Positions 1-12,207 of a stretch of 62,000 bases of DNA are shown here, in pieces. The translations under genes and the position numbers were made by a program. Source of the DNA: Tubiluchus corallicola (Eukaryota; Priapulida; Priapulimorpha; Priapulimorphida; Tubiluchidae); assembly GCA_030141605.1 (NCBI GenBank), contig JAQGDQ010000091.1:1-62000 (forward strand). Reading direction: 5' to 3'. Every line of letters starts with the position of its first letter. The stretch's first letter is position 1. Under the pieces are notes generated by a model. The model made no database searches. It was not told where the DNA came from and saw nothing but the letters and a program-made list of their open reading frames with translations.

Positions 1-2054
1 CTATCGCTTGGAAAACTGTGTAACGCTGTCTATAACCTTTGATTTTTCATGCATGCTTGTAAGCTGACTTGATATACGTCCGTCTATTGCCATCAAAATT
101 AATGGTTAAAGAAAAAAAGGTAAACACGATGTAGAAATGTTCATGCACTATTGATTATAATTATTTTCAATAAATAAAATATTTTGAGTCTTTTGCTAAT
201 CTAGATAATACGAACACAGGTACGTTTTTGTATGCTTGCTTGTTTATCTTTGCGTTAATTTTTTTAATCAAAAGAATCAGACGAATAAGTTTTGGATTGT
301 TCCGCATTGGTAGAGATCTGCTTCCTAATGAGCGCATATTTACTGAGTTTTATTATAGAAGTCAGTTACATCAATATAACCGATGTGCCATTTTTACTTG
401 TGCCATTTCACTGTGCCATTACCGTACCATTTTTTCCTATGTAATTTTTACCTACTTTTCCATTTGTGCCATTTTTTCCTATGCCATTTTTACCGAGCCA
501 TATTTTCCTGTGCCATTTTTGCCTATGCTATTTTTACTGCACACCCATCCAGATAGTTATAAAGATTATGCAAGCCAATCCCGTAAATGCAGTTGAAGTT
601 TGAAACTACTGGTTTTAAAATTGATTATTAAAAACGAAGTTGAAAGGTATTGTATGTCATTTGTAATTTCATAATATGCTATGTCACATAATTATGCTGC
701 GCTATGTATACAACTGACGTCAAATACATCGGTCTATCGCTCCGTCTCCGCTGCATGCCATTCCGCATTCGGCACAACAGCTCACGCTGGACAACAACTA
801 TCTAAACTAAACTAAGCTAAACAACATGACAGTCACAACTAATGTCTAATCAGCAGATAAACTGATTGCACTTTTTCATAAGCACAAATTTGCAGAGCAG
901 CAGCTATTTTTACACGAAATTAACACTTCAAGTAGCCAAAAATGACTTCAATTTAAACTGAATGTAGAGACGAAGTTTCAAAGCACTACAAAATACAGAG
1001 ACATGAGTATAATAAAAAAGAAACTAAACCAATTAGCCTGCCTTTACAATAAATGAGCAACAAAAACATTGTCTTTCTTGCCTTTAACCATACGAACATA
1101 TCATGACTGTGATGAATTTTTTTCTATATTAACATCATGTGCTCGTCTGTAAGATTTATTCAGTTTTTGTATTTTTCCGTTGGTTAGGCTACGGAAGTAG
1201 AATAAATTTGATTGTTCCATTCCATCAACGACCCTTATATTGAATGCCTGAGTTACATAAGTCCCAATGGTATCTTTTAACCATGACTATAATAAAACAA
1301 AATAGCGTATAATTAACTAATATTACACTGATGTATAATATTGGTTTTGGCCACATTTCAATTAATTTTGACTGTGAAGATCTCATTGAGGTTTATAAAT
1401 ACTGGCCAGAAAAGAAAACATTTTGTTTTGTCCTTAGTGAAAGTTAATCAAATAGTTGTTTTTTATCTAACTTGCAAACCCATAAACTAAACTAAACTGC
1501 ACATTTTCTTGATTGCTAAATGATTTGATCAACAACTCATAGACGTAGGCTTTGTTACTTCTTCCTATAAACGAAACTAGACTATTATATTTCCAGTAAT
1601 TTACTTGCAATTTCAATTAACAATAATAAAATCTAGAACCAAGCCGATATTTCTCCCGCTAACTAATGAATATCAGTATTAGATGGAGCTGTAGCTAAAT
1701 GTCCTGCGTTAATTTAGCTCTGCAGAGGTGCGAAATAACTTGCACGCTGATTGGGCAGTCCACGGAAATGATTGACATTATGTTAGGCGTCAATTGCCAG
1801 ATACTAAACAGTAAACGAGCACAGTAAATCTCAAAGTACAAAGCTCGAAAGTCGTAGTTTGGAGTTAATATAACAGCAAGTTAATTTTTGCGTATGTTTG
1901 TATCAAAACAATATCATGTCAGTGTTGTCTTTACATTGTGTCATAATCATCAGTTGCTGCACTTAGTACTTTTTGAGTTGTTGGCCATGGCGCGTGGTAT
2001 TGTGTTCTACCAAAATTGCTCTACTCATTTACAATGATTAACTGAATTTATATT
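1..2054. other. Gene-free left flank and upstream region of the SLC22 gene
   Basis: I see no supported coding exon here. The stretch is AT-rich. It holds one copy of a dispersed element (about 175-545) and otherwise unique-looking sequence. The promoter of the downstream transporter must lie near its right end, but no clear TATA box or CpG-rich core can be pointed to. Confidence 0.5.
175..545 (+). repeat. Dispersed element copy 1, one end made of TGTGCCATTTTT-like units
   Basis: The right part (about 386-540) is a degenerate tandem array of 12-16 bp units resembling TGTGCCATTTTTCCTA. The left part aligns by eye with 35.83-36.05 kb: shared segments include ATTTTG..TCTTTTG, GTCTGCTTCCTA-like and TGAGC words in the same order. 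A third copy, inverted, lies near 25.05-25.26 kb. The 122-codon open frame at 228-596 is built from this repeat and is not a gene. This copy lacks the opposite end seen in the 35.5-kb copy, so it looks truncated. Confidence 0.6.
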
Positions 2055-2405
2055 ATGGATCAAGAGCACAGAGCTAACACAAAGCTACTTGTACATGTTG
2101 AGGATGTTCTTTTAAGTTTTGGAAGTTTCAACAGATTTCAGTTATGCGTATTTTTGCTCGCTGGCATGGGTGACTTATTTTCTGCTTGGCATAATTTGGT
2201 GCCTGCATTCTTTAACGCTCCATCTGACGAAGTTAAATGCTGTCTTCCACCTGGAGTGGAACTTACAAATGATAGTATCCCACTGGAAGAAGGCAAGGTA
2301 TAATGTTGGTTTTTAGCAAATTTCCTTGTTGGTTATTATGCATCTATTTCTTACTACAGCAACGTTCTATCATTTGTACATCATTTTTAATTACCATTAA
2401 AAATT

Positions 2406-2487
<82 letters not shown>

Positions 2488-5400
2488 TATTATTATTAAC
2501 TTTATTTTTAATAATTTTTAAAATTCGTGTCTAATTATTAGTCTCTAAGCATCAAAACTGGAAGTGTGAATAAATCATTTGCTTATTGGTCGCATTAAAT
2601 AAATAAATAAATAAATTAGTTTGTTATGGATAGGTGGCTCCTACTGATTGCGTGTAGACTAGTAATATGATAATTTACAACTAATTTAGCACATTAGGAA
2701 ATTCAGCTGGAGAGAGAGCATAGGGCCCGATACAATAAGATTTTGGGTTCTAATACAGATTACAATTTTCAGAGTTCTTTGCTTTAAATTTAAATTAAAA
2801 TATTGTACTACCCATCTGGCGCTTTATACTTGATATTTTTTATTTGTTGTGCACGTAGGATGGTGTGTGGAGATGGTCACAGTGTGAAGTTTATGCCAAT
2901 TATTCTGCAGAACAAAACGGCGAAGGCGCAAAAATTCCATGTCCTATGGGATATAACTACACTGACAATTTCGTACAAACGGTTATCACTGAGGTAGAAG
3001 AATTGAATCTGAATCTATACGGTTTGGCACGCTAAAGCAAAAATCTAGCATTGAACGACAGGCTCTACTCAATGTTAATTGTGAACGTTTGTGGCGAGAC
3101 CGGAATCTGCCTCATTATCAAGGATGTGACTGTAAAGTAAGAAACAGAGCTGACAGAGGTGTTTTAGTCACATTCGGACGTGGATATATCCTTCTTCTGA
3201 TAAGTAAACGGTGAGGATCAGTACGGTTAGTAGAAAAGACCCAGAGAAGAATTAATATACATACATTAGGAAAGCTGCAGGACATTTACAATATTAAGCC
3301 CCAGCTGTTCAATTTTCAAAACTGATTGATTTAAAAAAACAATGTAGTGCCATTCGCTAGCTTTCATAGTAAAATTTGCTATTTTTACATTTTTAGTGGA
3401 ACTTGGTATGCGGGGACCTTTATCTAGCTGATACAGCTTCTTCGTTGTTTATAGTGGGAGCCATTGTAGGCATTCTCCTATGGCCACTTGTTGGAGATAA
3501 CTATGGAAGAAGAGTCACAATACTAGTCTCTTATATAGGAGCTTGTGCTACTGGATCAACTCTTGTAATGGTCACGTCCATCTACGGCCTGATGGTTGTG
3601 CGTTTTCTGCTAGGAATGATCTTGTCGGTAAGTCAGTAGTATTTTAAATGGTCCAGAATTGGAAGCATCCTATTACTCGCCTATTGAGTATTTTCTGCCC
3701 AACTGCTTGGGCACGTCATTTAGAACACCACTTACCGAGACCATATTTTCGTTCTTTTGTAAAAAAATTGAAATCAGAATAACTCTATTGTTACGTCACA
3801 ATATCAATTAAAACTTATTATACGTACAAGAACGATAACGATAACGAAAACAGCACGTGGTGAAACAAACCTTTTATAGAGTTGCTTCGCAAGCGAGTAA
3901 CACAAAAATATAACGAGCTTCTGAAATTTATATTACATGTACTTATAGCTATTTAGCCTTTCGAGTCGTTTTTATGGATTAGAGTTTAACAATTTGAGTA
4001 ATTTGAGGTGTATCAGGTTTTCGACAATGTGAAAAAAGGAAATTGTTTTGGGTTAAAACAAAACATGTGCAATATTTTATGTAAATTAACTGAGAACAAT
4101 TAAAAAATCATGTAGAAGTGCTGCAAGGTGAAGTAAAGTCTAGGAAGAAGGTTCAACTGCATTATTTCAGCGTCAGCGTCACTTATTATACTTTTTCTAG
4201 GGATGCGGGTGTTGCTCTTTCATTCTAGCCATGGAGTGGTTTACCATTAAGCAACGTACATTCTTTGGTCAAGCTTATTGGGTATTTTGGATAGTTGGTT
4301 ATTGTTCTCTGCCTCTGCTAGCATTTTACATCAGAGATTGGAGACACCTGCAAATTGCAATAAGTGTCCCATTTGTTGTATCGTTTGCAATGATACTGTA
4401 AGTTTTTTTAGTGTATTAGTTTCAATTTTAGTGTTGCGTATTGCATTAAGCTCTAATGGAAAAAACACTACAACGTAATGTATTATAGAGAAACATTATA
4501 TTTATTATTTATATGTATTATCTTTATTCGCACATAAACACAAATATATGTACTCAAAAGAATATTAATAATATAGTAATAGTACAATAACACAAAGTAG
4601 CAATTCTCAAAACATAATTTCATAAGATCGTAGTTACAAACATGAAAATCAGTAGCTTTTTTCGGCTTTTATCTAGTGACACAACTTTTGTTTAAAATTT
4701 ATTTATAATTTTAGTTATATTATACGAAAATTTAAACTCTCATTTTTCAAATTTATCTAAAAAAAGACGACTAAAATGCAGTAGCAAAATAAACAACAAA
4801 ACTAAATTTGAGTTACTGAAATTTTATTACTAACCGAGTGCATGGCCTTTTCTGACAGTGATGACCAAATTCTCAATGTGGTGGAAAAGAAAGATCTGTA
4901 TTTCTTGACGCAAAAGATTTATGAATGTAATATCTTAGAGTGCTGCCAGAGTCCGTGCACTGGTATGTGTCAAAAAATCGGCAAGGTTCTGCAAAAGCTT
5001 TGTTAGGAAAAGCAGCTGAGGTAAACGGCGTCGATCTTCCACTATACACGCTGTTGGAAGCTAATATTACTGCCGAGAAACTTGAAGCCAAGAAAACATT
5101 TTGGGACGTTGTTAAACATGGATATTTGCGTCGATATACCATCATAATGTCTTATGTGTTGTAAGTTACTGTTATTATCACAATTATTAGGCCAATGTTG
5201 ATTTTTTAAATGATTGTTAATACCGTATAAGAAAAACTGTACTGGTGCAACTGCAAGTCAGCGGATTCAGTGGCGTTGGTTTCATTTTTTGACATAGATT
5301 GCACGGTGATTTAGAAAATCCGAATGTCATAATTAATTATTTAATTTATTGATTTATTTATATAATTGAAGAATTTGGTGGTTGGTATTTTAATCTAAGC

Positions 5401-7656
5401 AGCAATTGGCAAAGCCTGTTTCGTACAACACCCAGTGAATGGTTTCCAGCACAGTACTTCAGTTCCGAACATCGCTGTCTGCAGACACACTTCAGTTTTT
5501 TTACAAATAGTCCCAGACAATGATTCTTGATTTGTAAAGTTATGATTGTGATCGCCGACATTGCGTTTGCAAACTTTTTGCCAGTGCCGCCAGCACTGAC
5601 ATCTTCATCTTCACTATCGTCATTATTTGCATTACAGTGTTCAACTTTTTCGTTGAAATCAACTAGCCACCGTCGTTACTAAAATGATCACTGTCATCGT
5701 CATCATCATCGACAGTCGTTGTTGTGATCGTGGTCATCCTCCTCCTCCTCATCATCATCATCGTTATCATCATCATCGCCCTCATCACTATCATCGCTCT
5801 CCTTCGTCGTTGCCATCGCCATCACCAAATTATTAAAATTAATTTTAATGAACTGTTGTAACATATTTCTAGATTTTGCAATTCGCTAGTCTATTACGCT
5901 TTATCGCTTGGCGCTACTAACTGGACAGGCAACATGTATCTGAACTTTTTTTATGCGGGAATCATTGAAGTGCCTGCGTATGTATTTGGATATTACACGA
6001 TGAAACGGTAATTATGTCCATATTAATTACTATCAGTCAGTTTTTCATGCAGTTTGTGCGATTAAACACAAAAATTTTGTACAAAAAAGCTCATTTTCAA
6101 GATTAAAAGGGAATTACAGATACAAAAATAACTTGTTTTTGTTACGGCTAAAGCAGGCCTAGCTATTGTGATCTTTTGGTTCTGCTCAGAAAATCGTATA
6201 CCAGTGAGCTTGTTTTTTTTTTGGTTGATAGGTGGGGTCGTCCAAAGCCAATATCGTCATTCAATATAATAGCTGGATTACCGCTGATATTACAAATATT
6301 TATACCCACAGCTACATGTAAGTACTTGGTACTTTACAAACATGCTTGCTAAAACCCACTTTATTTGCTTGTTTCTGCACATGGTTATGGTAACATACAA
6401 GCCTGACTACATAAATCCTGTCTACAATTATGGATATAAATCTGCAGTCTACGTATTACACATAAATCGGCTTATTACATGTAATTTTCACTTTCTTCGT
6501 TGAACTTAAATATCAATTTTAATACCGCTCTTTATTATTTACATTTACCGACAAAAGCAAGTGAAGTGGACGTAAGCTGGATTAAAACTGTAGCGAACGT
6601 AATTGCAAAATTTGGAGTTACTGCATCATACGCATCAATGTGGCTGTTTCTAAATGAAATATATCCAACGATAGTCAGGTAAGCATTCTTTGACGGTAGT
6701 GATTCTTCTTAGGTGGTATTTTCAGACACACAGATGTAAAACCGTTAAAAATTAACGCATCAAATATACATAGTTGACGTGAAAATTAAGTTGAGAACTG
6801 TTAAAGACATACACGTATACAAATGTACTCAGGAATAACAATGTAGGTGTGACAATGAAATGGGTGGATCAGAAATACAGGAATAAAAGCAAAATGGCAG
6901 TGCACATTACCATTACAAATAATATCAATATACGCGACGTTTCGCTGGTACGAATTTCGTGAGACGCCGCGTTTTTTCCCGCGTCTCGAAATCGTCGCAA
7001 TTGCCTTTCAGACTTTCTTCGGAAATGACACCTTTAGACACTATTTTTCTCAATGCAAACCACAAGAAAGTTGCAAATATCAGGAAATCTTAGATCTCGA
7101 ATCGTTTCATTCAATTTTTACGTCAAACTGAAACTTCGCAAAGTAGCCTGTATTTGAACACAGTTGTTCTGATGTTTCATTAATGTTTTTCACTATACAT
7201 TTACTCTTCCTATTATACATGTAATTCTTCTCTTTGTTTTATAGAAATGCGGGATTTGGAATACAGATAATGTCTGCACGACTGGGTGGTATAATAGCAC
7301 CTTACGGAGCCAATACTTTAGCCCTTTTAGCACCAGAGGCAGTGTTCGTTACTTTTGGCATTTTATCTATAATTGCAGGACTAATGTGTCTCTTATTACC
7401 AGACACATTAAACACGCCTTTGTTAGAAACACTTGAGGATCTCAAGCTTTTGGCGTGAGTTCATTATCAGTAATTATTAGGCCTATAAGAAACGTATGCA
7501 AATTGAAATCTGTTTTAAAAGAACGTGATAATGTACTGATGAACATTTATACTTTTAAGGGATCCCGTATCACGAGTATTTGAGAGCATTAGAAACTACA
7601 TTTGCTGCAAGCCTGCCCAAAATACTAGAAACACGCCAGAAAAAGGAACTACGTGA
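2055..7656 (+). CDS. SLC22-family organic ion transporter (major facilitator superfamily), 10 exons
   Basis: This is a plasma-membrane, 12-helix solute carrier of the organic cation/anion/zwitterion family; the substrate cannot be told. Exons: 2055-2297, 2859-2993, 3397-3627, 4201-4397, 4939-5160, 5873-6007, 6232-6317, 6558-6678, 7245-7454, 7560-7656. All junctions are GT-AG and phases agree, giving 558 aa, the usual SLC22 length. Family marks in order: an N-terminal helix, then a large extracellular loop with Asn-X-Ser/Thr sites and the WRWSQC motif (exon 2); WNLVCGD followed by helix 2 and GDNYGRR (exon 3, the MFS loop 2-3 signature); LPESVHW (exon 5); RWGRPKP (exon 7); and LLPDTLNTPLLETLEDL after helix 12. 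The ATG at 2055 is the first in frame. The exon 8 acceptor (ending at 6557) has a weak pyrimidine tract. A candidate AATAAA lies at 7993. Orthology to a named SLC22A member is not claimed. Confidence 0.9.
2408..2497. repeat. (ATC)n/(ATT)n microsatellite
   Basis: This is a perfect ATC tract followed by a few ATT units, inside intron 1 of the SLC22 gene. Confidence 0.9.
5686..5825. repeat. Imperfect (TCATCG/TCC)n trinucleotide tract
   Basis: This is a degenerate CAT/CGT/CCT triplet repeat in intron 5 of the SLC22 gene, just upstream of exon 6. Confidence 0.7.
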
Positions 7657-8240
7657 CAAGAGTGAGAAATTATGGTCGGCGTTTACTGGTAGGTGTACTC
7701 CTGTGTGAGTCTTGCAAATAATTGAATTAATCATTAATTCAAAATGCATTGCTGTATTATGATTTAAGAATTAGGCCTTTCAAAGAATTAACGATATAAT
7801 TATTTTTGCTAGATGTATTAATGCGCAACATGGATTCCTGTACAAAGAGAGGAATTTGGTTTAAACAAACCTGGATCCGGAAGTTGACGGCTTGACGTAG
7901 CATCGATATAGCGTATAGGGTACCACTCGTAACTTGATTGGAGATTAGTCAATCAGAATAGTTTATAAATGCAATGCTTCACTACTAACGACAATAAAAA
8001 TGTCTTGTACGTTAAGATGTGCAAGGGCATAACATGCCCAATCAAATATTTGAAAGTCGTGTATAGTCAGTGCACGTAAAGGTTTTAATTACGTTCATTG
8101 GTCACACTGTTGATGATATTAAGTGATAGGCTCAACATTTAATACACACATAAGAAATAATAACGTTAAGCAGTTAGAGTTTCAGTAACCTTCATGACAA
8201 AAAATACTTAAATAAAAGCATCCTGAAACACCAAGATGTC

Positions 8241-8310
8241 CTGACCATCATAACACAAGGGTTAAAATAGCTGCTCGCAAACCGGTTGTTGGGTTCGAGT
8301 CGCAGTTGAG
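8241..8310 (+). repeat. tRNA-like sequence (SINE head or tRNA relic)
   Basis: The block has a GGTTAAAA A-box-like stretch, then GCTGCTCGCAAACC where an anticodon arm would be, then GGGTTCGAGTC matching the pol III B box. Stems pair poorly, so this is not a functional tRNA. Confidence 0.4.
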
Positions 8311-11300
8311 TGCAAGGTTTTTTAGTCTTTCGAGCGCTTATTGCACAAAAACAGGCGCACGTTCTTGTAAGACAAAAAGAAACAGTATCGTTCTACTGTA
8401 TTTTAATTATCAGAATTTCGAAAGGATGGTCAAAATTTTGTGTTTATCGTATATACTAGTTTGAATTGTTTCTAACCACCCTTTGAAAATCATCTGATTT
8501 TTAAAATTTTCTTTCATGATGGTGCGATTTCTTCTTTTTGCAACTTGCAACCGATTCTGTTCTCAGTTCACTAATTTAATAAAACGAGTTTAACTGGTTT
8601 AAAAATTGCAATTTTTATTTAAAATACATGGTCATTCAGATAAGATTTTTTTTACAATATGAAGGTTATTGGAATTTATGATAATCAAATTTTTGCAATT
8701 ATAAACGTTAAATAAGGTTATAAATTACATCCATACGATTAGTTCGAAGTGCTTGGCAAACGACATCTGTGCTGTTGTAAAGCAATAAACGATCAAGCTG
8801 AAATGTATAATGTAGTTATATTTTATTTACTGTATCTTGTAGAGCCTGTGCTAGGTTTTTAAATTTCACGTTTTGTTTTATTTGTGTAAAAAGCTAAAAG
8901 CAACAAATTATGTATTTTTGTATTCTGAACCATCAGTATTCTTACTTTCGCAAGTAAAATCTGCTTTAAAATAACATCTACATAACATAACATAACACGA
9001 TTTTTGTGCGAATATTTTTGACAAAAAACACTTGTACACTTGTTAAACAATGCTTATATTGAAACACTTGATTTGTCATGCCCATAGCATTTTATATACT
9101 ATATACTTATATACTTTATTGCAGCTGTTTGTAAAACGGATTCGAACTACGTAAGTATACAATAAAAATCTCTCCACTAACACCATTTTTATCAAGCCAA
9201 TAATACCATGCAGATTAGAATTGAACCACTAAGGTTCTTGGACCCGACAGGTCTTACTTGCCCATTTCTAGTAAAGTTAATGGTTTCCATAAGAAAATCA
9301 TGGGAAGAGCTTACTGTTGTCATGATTCGTTTTTTCGTAAAAATTTAGAATACCCGTAATGCATTGTTTCCTCTGTTTCGGCTGCACAATACTCCATAGT
9401 TATCTTCATGCAAAATTACAGGCTCGTGCAAAGAAAGCTATGGCATTTCATAGCTCTCAAATATGACACCATATTAGCAATTTCAATCCGTCCGTTAATG
9501 AAAAATTGAGAGCTATGCATTTAATCTTGTATTACACCGATGTCACTGATATCCACAAATTCATCCTGTAGATGGCAGCACCACATCGTTTCCTACAGAA
9601 AAAATACCTAATATACGGTTTCCCACTAAATTTGCACAAAATGAACAGTCCACTTCATTTTATTCTGTAAAGTGCATATTTTATTCTCTCATCCTGGCAA
9701 CCACATTATTTAGCATATTATTATTTTCAGTAAATTAAGGAGCAATTCATAACTGTTCATCAAATGTAGCAACTCATTACTGTGTTTATAAACAGAATAT
9801 TTTATTACGTTATGTAAAAGTAAAAATTGTGAAGCTTGATAATGAGTAAGACAATTACAAATGTGGCGAGTAAATGTATATAGAAATATGACAATGACAA
9901 CAAGATAATGATAAAGCTTTAGGGGCCATGCACCTGCACTTCCTGCCGGAATCAAACATGAAAAACCATGGCTTACCTTTCGTGATAATTATATGAAGCA
10001 CGAGCATATGACAACTAAAATTGCGATTGTTACAATTTCTATTCAATGGTTTTTAGAGGGGTGATGGAGACAACTTCAGCTGAACATGTAAGCATTTTAA
10101 AACTTTAGTTAACGATGGACTGTAACAAAAGGCTCCTAATAATAACAGCAAAAATCTTATAACTTTTTCGTTTTATTAATTTTGATTGATACGATTATAT
10201 ATGCTGCATCACAAATATCAGTTACTCATAAATGCACAATTTTACTGACCAAATGGAAACAACCTTCATGAAAAATGTTAAAGTTGACCAACGACATAAT
10301 TATGGCTTGTCTTTTAACAAATTACATGGCGGCCAGAATGAATAACCATGACAGATGTGGGCATTTAGTCAATGTGCTTGGCTATAATAGTTATGTAGCA
10401 TCATGTCTGTCCAATCGATTGACGTGGGTGACTTTATCTCCCGTACTGAATCTGGCTATTTATATCATTGAAAAGACGTAAGACTGCAACAACTACAAAG
10501 AGTACAATTAATGTAAATAACCGAAAACATTTTTATTAATTAAACCCATGATATGTAACTAGAACTTAAAAAAGGTTTAATTAACTTAATCAAACCTAAA
10601 CCCCTTTATAAAGCAGATTGAGAAGGCACACACTTTTCCCACAATGCACTTCATGTGTCATAAGGCTCGGGATGTTTGTCAGTGCTCAAGTCTTTTGGCC
10701 ACAAAAAATATTATGCAACTTATTTATAATAAGGCCATGAAAAAATAAAGGTCAAATGGCAAGACCCTATGTAATCAATAAGCAGCATTTAAACAGTTAT
10801 AATACAAAGTTCTTTAACAAAAAGAAGTCAATCAAGATGCTATATGCTTTCTTGAATGTGCTTAAGCTACAAAACTGTATTTTTCACACAACAATTATTT
10901 TTGATTGTTAATACTGTATTATGCCTTCTCAATCCATTTCATGATGAAGCCCAGTAACTACATCTACCATAATTCTGGAAAACAAGCCTTTGATTTAGGT
11001 TGTACAAATTTAACATATTCTTACACTTATTGCACACTAACAACAATTAATTAATTAATTAATTTTGTGAGATGAACACAAAAAATAACAAGACAAGAAG
11101 TGACGACAAAAAGTTATTAAACTAATAAAACTACAGGCAGGATGCCTAAGAAAAATTGGTCCTACATTATCTCCACTATAAAATTATGCAAATGCAATAA
11201 AATTGGTACATTAATGATATTTAGGCACTGTAATGTTATTACTTCTGCTATAAGTATATCACAGCTACAAAATAAGTTATAAAAATTGCTATAATTACAA

Positions 11301-11450
11301 GAAAATAAAACCTATCGTACTGTCTTACTGGACTGACATGTGCGCTTTATAAGAGCACAACAGTTAAAATACAAACAAAAATATTATTCCTACCATATCA
11401 CTAACGTAAATACACTGTCATCAAGACACAAATTCTTATATACATACAGA

Positions 11451-11541
11451 GAAACAGATAACTTTGCATGAGCCATTAATTTGGAAAAATGCCATAGAAA
11501 CAGATAACTTAGCATGAGCCATTAATTTGGAAAAATGCCAT
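11451..11541. repeat. Tandem duplication of a 46-bp unit
   Basis: Two adjacent copies begin with GAAACAGATAACTT and end with GGAAAAATGCCAT (11451-11496 and 11497-11541). I see one substitution between them, so the duplication looks recent. Confidence 0.9.
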
Positions 11542-12207
11542 CTATTAATAATATAAATATGACCATTATGTAGCATTAAATATCAAGATTGCACTTTTTA
11601 TATACACATTAACTTCTACCAAAATGGAAATATCATTTCCCAGATCTGAAAATTCAAACTCAAAAACATCATAAGTCAGTAGAGAATCCTCACACGACAA
11701 CATCATTTTTAGCCACAGTTTGCTTTAGCAATGATGATTAATTGTTGTATATTTTCTCACTTAACAACTAATGTTTTGTTTTAGTAACAAAAATTTTATC
11801 TTTCAGAATAAAATGTGTTAATTGTTGCCTATTTGTCTTCTAACCAAATTGCTTATAGATAACATAAAGAAAAAGTGAAGTGATAAGATACAATGCAAAG
11901 CTAATTTAAATAATCTGTGGCTAAAATACTAATTAACACCTGTTCAAGAAGTAACACAATCTCCGAGTTCTTACAGTGTGATATTACGTGCGACACATGA
12001 CAGCTTGTTTAAAAGTTTTTCAATTTTTTGATTTTTAATTTGTAATCTTTTTAATTTTTATTATTAAAATGTAGAGAGAAAAGCATGAGTTTCAAAAAAA
12101 GCCCCCAAAACAAAGTCGAGTATTACGAGCCTTCTTATACTATCAAAAAAATTTACTTAGAAACAGACCATCAAACCAGTGAGAAGCTGTCTGGTGATAA
12201 CTGTTGT

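Larger units (their letters stand above)
7657..12207. other. 3' UTRs and intergenic region between the convergent SLC22 and PTPN genes
   Basis: The two genes converge here. The left end holds the SLC22 3' UTR with AATAAA near 7993. The right end holds the phosphatase 3' UTR, with a minus-strand AATAAA at 12058-12063, about 145 nt past the short-isoform stop. Between them I found only a tRNA-like relic (8241-8310) and a 46-bp tandem duplication (11451-11541). The open frames here are short and low in complexity. Confidence 0.5.

Noticed and set aside
228-596. 122-codon frame at the left end
   Set aside because: Its second half is the TGTGCCATTTTT repeat array and the rest matches other copies of the dispersed element.
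2408-2497. Regular repeats that could be mistaken for a CRISPR array
   Set aside because: Pure triplet repeats without spacers, in a eukaryotic intron.
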